19,926 nt of DNA from NCBI GenBank assembly GCA_902783085.1, contig CACZPT010000179.1, forward strand, positions 1 to 19,926, given 5' to 3'. The stretch comes from an uncultured Methanobrevibacter sp. Lineage in GTDB: Archaea > Methanobacteriota > Methanobacteria > Methanobacteriales > Methanobacteriaceae. This document shows positions 6,930-13,740 of the stretch, piece by piece. A program made the translations under genes and the position numbers. Numbering within the stretch: the first letter of the stretch is position 1; every line of letters starts with the position of its first letter. The notes beneath the pieces are model-generated. The model saw nothing but the letters and a program-made list of their open reading frames with translations. It was not told the origin of the DNA and made no database searches.

Positions 6930-7405
6930 CTAACTAATTTTGCCTGAAATATGTTCAATTGTAAGTTCAAAAACTTCTGTCCTATCAAGAAGTTTTTTTG
7001 ATTTCATTTTCCGTGTCTTCATGTGTTGGAAAGAATTTATCCCCTAAGCAGGTTAATTTATCGATTTTTTTCATCCTTATCTTCTATTGTTTTAATTTTT
7101 CCAAAGACAATCACACTTTTAAATGTATACCACCAGCTATTTTCAGCTAAAACATCTTCATTTATCACACAATAAGATGCTTTTGAATGTTTTTTAATTG
7201 CATCAATTTTATGGCCTTTCTGGGCTCCATGAAAGTATATTTTACCGTCAACATAGACATGGGTTATTGGTAATGCATAAGGATAATCATCATCACCTAA
7301 AAGTGCTAAAACGCCACGGGGCTGATTAATTAAAATATCAATGCATTCATCTTTTGAAAGTTCCTGATTGGCTCTTCTCATTTTTCTAAACATGTATAAA
7401 ACCAT
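6930..7405 (-). pseudogene. Flavin-binding PPOX/NimA-like gene with two frameshifts
   Basis: The intact 5' part (7405 to 7058) encodes MRRANQELSKD...GVLALLGDDDYPYALPI...VDGKIYFHGAQKGHKIDAI, which matches the pyridoxamine-phosphate-oxidase-like flavoproteins related to NimA, FMN-binding reductases of about 150-160 residues. The frame stops early at 7058, about 40 residues short. Downstream, two other frames continue the family: DKLTCLGDKFFP and then KLLDRTEVFELTIEHISGK, ending at TAG 6932-6930. Removing one A from each of two A7 runs (minus strand; plus T7 at 7065-7071 and 6993-6999) restores one frame of 157 codons, exactly the family length. So this is either a decayed gene or two homopolymer errors. 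The start is probably ATG 7381 (MRRANQ), because a TATA box covers 7406-7416, right next to ATG 7405. It follows the MATE exporter by 16 bases. Confidence 0.85.
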
Positions 7406-7416
7406 TATATATAAAA
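7406..7416 (-). promoter_or_regulatory. TATA box of the PPOX-like gene
   Basis: On the minus strand TTTTATATATA fills most of the 16-base gap after the MATE gene and touches ATG 7405. Normal spacing puts transcription start near 7381-7386, at the second candidate start ATG 7381. This implies a leaderless mRNA and a promoter independent of the MATE gene. Confidence 0.45.
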
Positions 7417-7421
7417 ATAAA

Positions 7422-8786
7422 TTAATTGTTAAATTTCGCCCTTATTTTTCTAATTGTAAGTCTTGCATAAGTGAAGTTTAAAATGGAAGCAAGTGTTCTG
7501 CCAAGTGCAAGACCGGCCCAAAGACCAATCAAGCCCCATCCCATCACTATTCCAAATAAATACATTAAACCTGTTGCAAAAACAATTTCACGTATTATAG
7601 TCCAGGCTAAACTTATTATACCTTTTCCAATTCCCTGATAAAAAAAGCTTGAAGTCATTCCGGCACCAGTCAGCGGAAGACATAAACATGCAATCTGAAG
7701 ATAAAGGGCGATTTCAGGAACTAAGGAGGAAGTTTCAGGAGTATATGCAAATAATGTAGCTAATGGAGTTGAAAAGGCAACTAAAATAATACAAACACAG
7801 GTTCCAAAAGCAATTCCGAATTTCACCCCGTAAATATGTGCTCTTGAAAGATAATCACCGTTTTTTGCACCAAAGGCACTGCCTGTAACTGCTGTAACTG
7901 CACTGCCGATTGCTGTTAGAGGCATTATTGCAAATAAATATAATCTTTGACCTGATGTAAATGCTGCAATACCATATTCACCGCCGATTGATGAGATAAA
8001 TATAAGATATATGCTCATTGCAATACTCATTATAAGCATATCCATTGAAGCAGGAATACCTACTTTTAAAATATCTTTAGCTACTTTTGATTCAAATTTA
8101 AAGTTTTTTAAACTAACATTAACATAAGTGTCTTTTTTAATTAAAATCCAATACATTATAACAATAGCTGATGCAATAGAACTGACGATTGTTGCAAGTG
8201 ATGCTCCTGCTGAACCGAAATTTAAAAGATAAATGAACACGGGATCTAAAATAGTGTTTAAAATTACAGAAACAATAACAGCATACATTGCTCTTTTCAT
8301 GTCTCCTTCTCCACGAAGGATACCGCTTGCCCCATTTGCAAAAATAAAACCGAATAAACCTAAAAATAGTGGAGTTCCATATTTAAGTCCTTCAGCTAAT
8401 GACTGGCCGGATGCACCATAACTGATAAGTAATGGTTTTTGAAGTCCGACTAATGCAATTGTTAATACAATGGAAGCTATTAAGAATATTAATAACGCAT
8501 GAACGGCTGACTGGTTTGCACCTTCGTGATTGTGGGCGCCGACAAAACGACTGATGCTGCTTGTTGCACCACTTCCAAGACCTACACTCACACCGTTCAA
8601 TATCATAAATATTGGAGTTACAAAACCAATTCCTGCAATAGCTGCCTGACCTAAACCTGCTACCCAAATACCGTCAATAATATTATATGATGCTGTTAAA
8701 AGCATTGAAATCATAATTGGGATAGCTAGTTTGCGAACAGCTGTTTCAGGATTACCTCTCATTAGTTCGACATTCTTATTCGCCAT
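7422..8786 (-). CDS. MATE-family efflux transporter
   Basis: 454 residues and about 12 transmembrane helices in two homologous halves, the standard MATE architecture (Na+ or H+ coupled export of drugs and metabolites). Landmarks include NPETAVRKLAIPIMISML at the N-terminus (about 12-29), the YNIIDGIWVAGLGQAAIAGIG segment of helix 1-2 (about 34-54), GLGSGATSSISRFVGA (about 70-85), NTILDPVFIY (about 177-186), and the second-half repeat beginning DILKVGIPASMDML (about 238-251). These fit the DinF/NorM-like branch found in anaerobes. The start at 8786 has only a weak GAAGTG upstream; a TATA-like AATATATT near 8803-8810 suggests a very short leader. It is divergent from the cysteine-rich gene at 8863 and precedes a flavoprotein gene, so a detoxification role is plausible. 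Confidence 0.93.
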   Translation of the reverse strand: MANKNVELMRGNPETAVRKLAIPIMISMLLTASYNIIDGIWVAGLGQAAIAGIGFVTPIFMILNGVSVGLGSGATSSISRFVGAHNHEGANQSAVHALLIFLIASIVLTIALVGLQKPLLISYGASGQSLAEGLKYGTPLFLGLFGFIFANGASGILRGEGDMKRAMYAVIVSVILNTILDPVFIYLLNFGSAGASLATIVSSIASAIVIMYWILIKKDTYVNVSLKNFKFESKVAKDILKVGIPASMDMLIMSIAMSIYLIFISSIGGEYGIAAFTSGQRLYLFAIMPLTAIGSAVTAVTGSAFGAKNGDYLSRAHIYGVKFGIAFGTCVCIILVAFSTPLATLFAYTPETSSLVPEIALYLQIACLCLPLTGAGMTSSFFYQGIGKGIISLAWTIIREIVFATGLMYLFGIVMGWGLIGLWAGLALGRTLASILNFTYARLTIRKIRAKFNN

Positions 8787-8862
8787 TTATAACACTTCAA
8801 AAATATATTAATTACTATTATTATATTATTTAATTAGTGAACTTTAAAAATTTAATGATAGA

Positions 8863-9432
8863 ATGGAATTAACTAAAGAATTGATAGAAGAGATTTATAA
8901 GCTTTTGGATGGGGTTTCACCGGTTGATTTTGACTGTGGAAAATTATGTGGTGAAATATGCTGTGTTTATGATGGTGAGGACTATGCAAATGATGATTTA
9001 ATTATTTATCTGCTTCCGGGTGAAGAAAAAATTGTCAAATCATCAGATAACTTTGAGTTAGTATATATTGAAAATGCAGGTGAGGTCAAATACCCATTTT
9101 CCTGGAAAAGTGGAGTTTATGGATTAAAATGTTTAAATCCTCCAAGATGTCAACGTGAAATCAGGCCCATTCAATGCAGAACTTTTCCGCTGATACCTCA
9201 TATTAATAAGGATGATGAATTACTTTTAATCTTTGATGAAAGTGAATTTCCATATGAATGCAGTTTAATTCATGACAATATTGAACTTAATTATGATTTC
9301 ATTCAAAAGACATATGGGGCTTGGGAAATATTAACCAGAAACAAACTGATATATGATTTGATTTCAATGGATTCAAGAAAAAGAGATAATAGAAAAAAAG
9401 ATTATGAAATTATATTTCCAAATGTCTTCTAA
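8863..9432 (+). CDS. Cysteine-rich YkgJ-like putative metal-chelating protein
   Basis: 189 residues with eight cysteines: C25, C29, C33 and C34 (CGKLCGEICC), C90 and C96 (CLNPPRC), C105 in RPIQCRTFPLIPH, and C133. The combination of an N-terminal CxxxCxxxCC, LPGEE, and CxxxxxxC...RPxxCRxFP is the pattern of the YkgJ/UPF0153 group of putative zinc- or iron-chelating, possibly Fe-S, proteins. The biochemical role is unknown. There is no membrane segment. ATG 8863 has no good ribosome-binding site and TATTATTTAATT upstream may be its TATA box, so it may be leaderless. It is divergent from the MATE gene (76-base gap), and its last 23 bases overlap the end of malate dehydrogenase on the other strand. 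Confidence 0.7.
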   Translation: MELTKELIEEIYKLLDGVSPVDFDCGKLCGEICCVYDGEDYANDDLIIYLLPGEEKIVKSSDNFELVYIENAGEVKYPFSWKSGVYGLKCLNPPRCQREIRPIQCRTFPLIPHINKDDELLLIFDESEFPYECSLIHDNIELNYDFIQKTYGAWEILTRNKLIYDLISMDSRKRDNRKKDYEIIFPNVF

Positions 9433-10360
9433 CTTCATCACTAGACTTTTTAACTGTATTGGCGGCATTTATGAATTCTTTTTTTTCATATTCATTCATG
9501 TGGATTGGAACAATCATTGCAATACCTTTTTTAGATAAGACAACGGGAACTCCAAGGGAAACATCCTTAACATCACCAATTTCACCATCCAGATAGGTAC
9601 TGACGGTTAAAATTTTATGGCTGTCGGTGATTATTGTTGAAATCAGATTTGAAATAGCATATGATGGACCATATTCAGTAGCTCCTTTTTTGGAGATGAT
9701 TGTATTTCCAGCTTTTTTAAGTCTGTTTACAAGTCTTATAACATCTATATCAACTGATTTAATGAAATATTTTAGAGGGATACCTCCAATGGTTGTTGAA
9801 CTTAAAAGGGGGACCATATGGTCTCCATGTTCACCGATTACCCTTGTGTGGACTTCAGAACTATTGATATTAATCTGTTTTGAAAAATAGGTTTTTAATC
9901 TTAAGGAGTCTAAGTGGTTTCCAATTCCAATAACTCTTTTTTTGTCAAAGCCTGAAGCTTCAAGAGCAATGGTTGTCATAACATCTACAGGATTGGTTGC
10001 AACTATAATAATGGAATCCGGTGCATGTTCAGCAACTGCTTTAGCATAATTACTGACAATTCTTGCATTGGGAATAGCTAAATCAAGTCTTTTCATTCCT
10101 TCTTTTCTTGGAATGCCTGATGTGATTAAAACTATTTGTGAATCTGCGATATCATTAAAGTCACATGTTGGTGTTAAAATACAATCAATATCTTCTGCAG
10201 CTAGTGCATCATACATATCAAACATTTCACCTTTGGCCTTATCGACACTTTGAGGTCTTGAAAATAAGACAATTTCATCAACTGTATCATTTCTGGCTAA
10301 TTTGAATGCGACGTTTTTACCTATAACGCCGGTTGCTCCTAAAATACTTACTTTTACCAT
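9410..10360 (-). CDS. mdh: Malate dehydrogenase, methanogen (MJ0490-like) type
   Basis: Reversibly reduces oxaloacetate to malate with NAD(P)H; in methanogens it feeds the incomplete reductive TCA pathway toward succinate and 2-oxoglutarate. 316 residues. The Rossmann motif GATGVIG (8-14) is followed by SGIPRKEGMKR (81-91), whose R85 is the position that selects malate over lactate (lactate dehydrogenases have Gln), and R91. Further on are TNPVDVM (122-128), the catalytic Asp in HLDSLR (D151, R154), and the catalytic His in GEHGDHMVP (H178). The whole sequence closely follows the pattern of the Methanocaldococcus MJ0490 enzyme. FSRP after the second strand, in place of an acidic residue, suggests NADP use. 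The ATG lies in a small palindrome TACCATCATGGTA. The 3' end overlaps the convergent gene by 23 bases. Confidence 0.93.
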   Translation of the reverse strand: MVKVSILGATGVIGKNVAFKLARNDTVDEIVLFSRPQSVDKAKGEMFDMYDALAAEDIDCILTPTCDFNDIADSQIVLITSGIPRKEGMKRLDLAIPNARIVSNYAKAVAEHAPDSIIIVATNPVDVMTTIALEASGFDKKRVIGIGNHLDSLRLKTYFSKQININSSEVHTRVIGEHGDHMVPLLSSTTIGGIPLKYFIKSVDIDVIRLVNRLKKAGNTIISKKGATEYGPSYAISNLISTIITDSHKILTVSTYLDGEIGDVKDVSLGVPVVLSKKGIAMIVPIHMNEYEKKEFINAANTVKKSSDEVRRHLEI

Positions 10361-10464
10361 GATGGTATTATGTATTAATTATTATAAAAATGTTACCAAT
10401 TATTTAAAAACTAAGTAAATAGCTTTTTTTATATTGAAATATAAAATGTTATACAAGTGATAAG

Positions 10465-11118
10465 ATGGTAGATGCTAATAACTTAAAACTTGAAACTAAA
10501 TGCTTTGATGCTAGTGAATATGGTTATCTGTATGGCCTAAACCAAAAAATACCTGATGATGAGTTTGAGAAAGTAAAAAAGTATATGAGAAATTTTAGAC
10601 GTAAGGATTTTGCTGATGGAATCATTAAAGTTACAGGAAGACCTGAAGGATACAGGTGTCTTGAAAAGGATGTCAGCAAAGTTGAAGAGATTCTGGGGAT
10701 TGAAAATACTCTTGAGAAAAGAAGAAATAAAATTAAAAATGCATTCGCAGATCCTTTAAAGAAAAGACAACTTAAAGACCAGTGCTATGATTGGCTTAAT
10801 ACTCTTTTTTTAAAGGGTGGAACTCGGCCAAAACAAAATTTAAGCAGATTGGCACTTCATTCCACTAAAATCTATGATCCAAATGATAGTTTTAAAAACG
10901 ATTCTGAATATGGTAAGGGAACACTTTTTATTTATACTCCTCATGGGATGTGGTATATTATAAATAATTGTGGTGGAGGCAGTAATTTAAGTTTAAACAA
11001 TGTGGAATCACCTCAGGGTGGTGCTATTGGATATAGGTTGGTCTATGATGATACTTTAGATACTCTTATCAGAATTTATACAGAAGAAAATGAATATAGT
11101 GGTGAGAAATTATACTAA
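10465..11118 (+). CDS. Conserved-looking hypothetical protein, 217 residues
   Basis: I do not recognise a family. The protein is soluble, with no signal peptide or membrane helix. The first half is charged and helical, including DDEFEKVKKYMRNFRRKDFADG (about 31-52) and LEKRRNKIKNAFADPLKKRQ (about 83-102). The second half looks like a mixed or beta domain with GTLFIYTPHGMWYIINNCGGGSN (about 151-173) and SPQGGAIGYRLVYDD; CGGG and the aromatic-rich GMWYIINN stand out as possible binding residues. Codon use and AT-content match the neighbours. GTGATAAG just before ATG 10465 may help ribosome binding, and TTTTTTATATTGAAAT near 10424-10440 is a possible TATA box. It is divergent from malate dehydrogenase; a functional link is not evident. 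Confidence 0.7.
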   Translation: MVDANNLKLETKCFDASEYGYLYGLNQKIPDDEFEKVKKYMRNFRRKDFADGIIKVTGRPEGYRCLEKDVSKVEEILGIENTLEKRRNKIKNAFADPLKKRQLKDQCYDWLNTLFLKGGTRPKQNLSRLALHSTKIYDPNDSFKNDSEYGKGTLFIYTPHGMWYIINNCGGGSNLSLNNVESPQGGAIGYRLVYDDTLDTLIRIYTEENEYSGEKLY

Positions 11119-11145
11119 CATTTAATTAAATGAATGACTCATTAA

Positions 11146-11168
11146 ATTGTAAGTTTTTAAATTACAAT
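11146..11168. repeat. Inverted repeat after the hypothetical gene
   Basis: ATTGTAA (11146-11152) and TTACAAT (11162-11168) flank GTTTTTAAA. It follows the gene ending at 11118 and precedes dtd, so it could be a weak terminator or a regulatory site. No strong T-run follows. Confidence 0.3.
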
Positions 11169-11257
11169 CTAAAATAAATAATTAAATTTTTAATATAAAG
11201 CTTACTTGTTGAGATTATTAAAATTAATAAATATATTATCTACATGTGGATGGTAAA

Positions 11258-11701
11258 ATGAAGTTAGTTGTTCAAAGAGTAACAGGTGCAAGTGTAAGCG
11301 TCGGAGATGAAATAACAGGTAAAATCAATGAAGGATTAATGGTTCTTGTAGGATTCGGCATTAATGACACAACAAAAGAAGCAGATTATATGGCTAAAAA
11401 ACTAATAAAATTAAGAATTTTTGAAGATGAAAATGGGAAAATGAACTTATCTGTAAAAGATATTGGTGGAAAAGTATTACTTGTTCCACAATTTACATTA
11501 TATGCATCTACTAAAAAAAACAGACCATCATTTCACAAAGCACTAAATCCCAAAATCGCAACAAAATTATTTGATTATTTTAAAGACAAATGTTTAGAAA
11601 GTATTGATGTTGAAAGTGGTGTTTTTGGAGAATTTATGAAAGTCAATTTAGAAAATAATGGACCTGTAACAATAATACTTGAAAAAGAATTCGATGATTA
11701 A
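11258..11701 (+). CDS. dtd: D-aminoacyl-tRNA deacylase, bacterial DTD1 type
   Basis: Removes D-amino acids, and glycine from tRNA(Ala), from mis-charged tRNA; acts as a homodimer with an RNA- and backbone-based active site. 147 residues, the full family length. Landmarks are MKLVVQRVTGASVSV at the N-terminus, IFEDENGKMNLSV (54-66), the QFTLYA motif (78-83, family SQFTL), RPSF (89-92), and NGPVT (134-138), which supplies the cross-subunit Gly-cis-Pro. One difference is Pro77 where most members have Ser before Gln. The frame opens at GTG 11246, but the family start MK/MR-xxxQRV fixes ATG 11258, preceded by GGTAAA. Most archaea use the unrelated DTD2, so this bacterial-type enzyme suggests horizontal acquisition. 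Confidence 0.92.
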   Translation: MKLVVQRVTGASVSVGDEITGKINEGLMVLVGFGINDTTKEADYMAKKLIKLRIFEDENGKMNLSVKDIGGKVLLVPQFTLYASTKKNRPSFHKALNPKIATKLFDYFKDKCLESIDVESGVFGEFMKVNLENNGPVTIILEKEFDD

Positions 11702-11771
11702 ACAAAATATTATATAAATAAAAAATCATAAAGTAATATTATTAGTAAGTTATAATAAAAGAGGTATTATA

Positions 11772-12503
11772 ATGTTTTGCCCAAAATGCGGAAAAGAACT
11801 AAAAGACGGTTCTAAATTTTGTAAATATTGTGGTACTAAAATTAAACCAAAAAAAACAGCCGTTTCTAATAATAATAATGCTGTTAAAACTACTGATGAT
11901 AACGAAAAAACCAAAAAAATCATAATCGGTATTTTAATTGCAGTAATCGTCATTCTATCAATTGTATTCATTGGATTTAGTACAAATCTATTCAATGGCA
12001 ATAATAATGGTAATGGCAATATTCTCAACCAGGCACCATCATCATCCGCTGAATCAGCCCCTCAAAGCTCTATTTCACTTAATAGTTTTCCTGTAAGTGA
12101 AGCTCCCGCATTGGCTCAAGCTATTAAAAATTCTGGCGGTAATTTCCCAGTTCAATTTGGTTCGTTGTCATTAACAAAACCACAGTGTTTATATATTCTA
12201 ACCAAATCTATTTATGAAATTGGTAATGGAAATCCTAGTGCAACAATATCAGTTGGAAATCCTTCCTATGCAGCACACCCAAGTGGAAGTGACAGATCAC
12301 AATCAATCGCTCAATCAAATTATATTGATATGTCAAGAAGATTTTCAGCTTGGATTGAAAGCCATGGCAGTGTTCCTAACTATATTGGAATCTATAATTC
12401 TGGTGTTCCGGATGTTTCACCATCTAGAATGTTAGATATTTCAGTCGATATATTAATACAATATAAAAACACAAATTCATTACCTTCATCAATTAATATT
12501 TAA
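11772..12503 (+). CDS. Zinc-ribbon membrane protein with pseudomurein-binding-like repeats
   Basis: 243 residues in three parts. Residues 1-24 form a zinc ribbon (C3, C6, C17, C20; CPKCG and CKYCG). After a polar linker there is a single transmembrane helix at about 48-71 (IIIGILIAVIVILSIVFIGF). An Asn/Ser-rich spacer leads to two repeats at about 105-145 and 182-240, with YIDMSRRFSAWIESHGSVPN then SPSRMLDISVDIL; this pattern (helix, hG-x-hP, short strand, helix) resembles the pseudomurein-binding repeat of methanogen cell-wall proteins. The zinc ribbon would be inside and the repeats outside, in the wall. GAGGT (11761-11765) is 6 bases before ATG. It ends in a hairpin terminator and converges with the Asp-rich repeat operon. 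Confidence 0.75.
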   Translation: MFCPKCGKELKDGSKFCKYCGTKIKPKKTAVSNNNNAVKTTDDNEKTKKIIIGILIAVIVILSIVFIGFSTNLFNGNNNGNGNILNQAPSSSAESAPQSSISLNSFPVSEAPALAQAIKNSGGNFPVQFGSLSLTKPQCLYILTKSIYEIGNGNPSATISVGNPSYAAHPSGSDRSQSIAQSNYIDMSRRFSAWIESHGSVPNYIGIYNSGVPDVSPSRMLDISVDILIQYKNTNSLPSSINI

Positions 12504-12535
12504 GTGATTTCATATCACTTCTTTTCTTTTTTTAA
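12502..12535 (+). terminator. Stem-loop terminator
   Basis: AAGTGAT (12502-12508) pairs with ATCACTT (12514-12520) around TTCAT, followed by a T-rich stretch. The stem contains the last two bases of the TAA stop codon. Confidence 0.65.
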
Positions 12536-12582
12536 AATGCTTTATGCTTAAAAAATTAAAATGAATTTAATAGTGATGGTTT

Positions 12583-12590
12583 AAAAAAAA
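12583..12590 (-). terminator. U-run downstream of the three-gene operon
   Basis: On the minus strand, ATTTTAAAAT is followed by eight T residues about 30 bases after the stop of the Asp-rich gene. The short AT-only palindrome is unlikely to be stable, so this is probably a U-tract-driven archaeal terminator. Confidence 0.4.
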
Positions 12591-12620
12591 TTATTTTAAA
12601 ATATTGAATCTTAATGGCAA

Positions 12621-13196
12621 TCACATATCATCATCAAAGAAATCATCGAATGGATCATCATCGATATCATCTTCATAATAATCTATTTCACCATCACCAT
12701 CTTCATCAACACCATATTCATCGATTTCACCATCTTCATCATAGTCAAAACCATAGGTGTCGGGATTTCCATCACCGTCGGTATCTGCCATGTAAGTATC
12801 TGCATATCCGTCACCGTCAGAATCATAAGCAGCAATATCTAAGTTTCCATCGCCGTCAACATCTTCTGCAACAAAATCCACATATCCGTCACCGTCGGTA
12901 TCACTATAAACAGTGTCAAGATTACCGTCACCTGTAGTATCGGCAGCTGCAAAATCAGCATAGCCATCACCATCGGTGTCAGATTCAACATAATCAATAT
13001 TGCCGTCGCCTGTAGTGTCAACACCAACAGTATCTACATAACCATCGCCTGTTGTATCAACTCCAACAGTATCTGCATAGCCGTCACCGTCAGTATCACT
13101 TACAACGGTATCATAATTACCGTCACCGTCTTCATCTGAAACAACACTTTCTTCGTATCCATCACCATCTAAATCAACATATTCTTCATCTGCCAT
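12621..13196 (-). CDS. Asp-rich protein of tandem 13-residue calcium-loop-like repeats
   Basis: 191 residues, of which about 168 (from residue 10) are thirteen tandem 13-residue units with the consensus DGDGYADTVxxDT. Joined end to end they give D-x-D-G-D-G-Y/N-x-D loops like the calcium-binding loops of EF-hands and dockerins. The residue after DGDG mostly alternates Tyr and Asn, giving a 26-residue (78-bp) super-repeat; units 3 and 4 are both Tyr, a sign of duplication. Units 4, 5 and 7 have Thr instead of the second loop Asp. The end is an acidic tail of Asp and Phe. There is no signal peptide or membrane segment, so as written it is cytosolic, unusual for such repeats. The ribosome-binding site GGGAG lies over the stop of the preceding gene, 7 bases away, so it is coupled to it. 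Calcium binding is inferred from the motif. Confidence 0.8.
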   Translation of the reverse strand: MADEEYVDLDGDGYEESVVSDEDGDGNYDTVVSDTDGDGYADTVGVDTTGDGYVDTVGVDTTGDGNIDYVESDTDGDGYADFAAADTTGDGNLDTVYSDTDGDGYVDFVAEDVDGDGNLDIAAYDSDGDGYADTYMADTDGDGNPDTYGFDYDEDGEIDEYGVDEDGDGEIDYYEDDIDDDPFDDFFDDDM

Positions 13197-13203
13197 AATA
13201 TTA

Positions 13204-13731
13204 CTACTCCCTTATAAGTTCTTCATATCTGAATTTTAAACAATATGGATCATAATCAACTAAAGTAGAAACTTCAGGTAATCCATTAAAATCATAACTA
13301 ACTGAAAAGTATTCTCTAGGTTTTTCTTTTGTTTTTTTGGCCTTTTGACCTCTTCTTGATTTTTTTGATGCATTTAATTTTTCGTCATGTTTTTCCTTAT
13401 CAAATGTTAAGCTATCATCAGATAAAATTGTTCCCACATTGGCTGCCATCAATACTGGAATTCCAAAGCCTGTAGCCATACCCGCAACTGTTAATCCGTA
13501 CATTCCTAATCTTTTAAGATTTTTATTTCTTTTTTGAAGACGTTTATATTCGATTTTCTGTTCGGGTGTTAAATTTTCATAATATTCTTTTTCCTTTTTG
13601 TTTTTTTCATCTTCTTTTTCTGCTTGTCTATCTATTGCATCAAAAATTACACTTAATTCATCAATATTCTGGATTTTTTCATTTTCCAATGCTTTATCTT
13701 TTATGTTTTTCATATTGTTAAAAAAACCCAT
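13204..13731 (-). CDS. Basic protein with central hydrophobic segment, unknown function
   Basis: 175 residues, no family recognised. Residues 1-74 are charged and helical (NIDELSVIFDAIDRQAEKEDEK, then KIEYKRLQKRNKNLKR). A hydrophobic glycine-rich stretch at about 75-103 (LGMYGLTVAGMATGFGIPVLMAANVGTIL) could cross or dip into the membrane. A Lys/Arg-rich linker with SKKSRRGQKAKKTKEK (about 122-137) follows, then a short acidic and aromatic tail. AAGGTG lies 5 bases before ATG 13731 and overlaps the stop codon of the upstream gene, so it is translated in step with it. It is the middle gene of a three-gene operon; its basic part could bind the very acidic repeat protein that follows, which is an inference from charge only. 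Confidence 0.7.
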   Translation of the reverse strand: MGFFNNMKNIKDKALENEKIQNIDELSVIFDAIDRQAEKEDEKNKKEKEYYENLTPEQKIEYKRLQKRNKNLKRLGMYGLTVAGMATGFGIPVLMAANVGTILSDDSLTFDKEKHDEKLNASKKSRRGQKAKKTKEKPREYFSVSYDFNGLPEVSTLVDYDPYCLKFRYEELIRE

Positions 13732-13740
13732 AATAGCACC

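Noticed and set aside
8392..8667. Cys/Arg/Ser-rich frame within the MATE gene
   Set aside because: A different frame of the MATE gene, with composition typical of shadow frames.
10355..10367. Palindrome TACCATGATGGTA over the malate dehydrogenase start
   Set aside because: Only 6-bp arms and partly fixed by the start codon context, so it is not convincing as an operator.
12614..12937. Plus-strand open frame rich in His and Arg
   Set aside because: It is the mirror of the Asp-rich repeat gene: GAT/ATC repeats read on the other strand give His, Arg and Tyr. No ribosome-binding site or family.
12621..13196. CRISPR-like or satellite repeat
   Set aside because: The 39-bp period is a coding repeat in one open frame with synonymous drift, not identical repeats with unique spacers.
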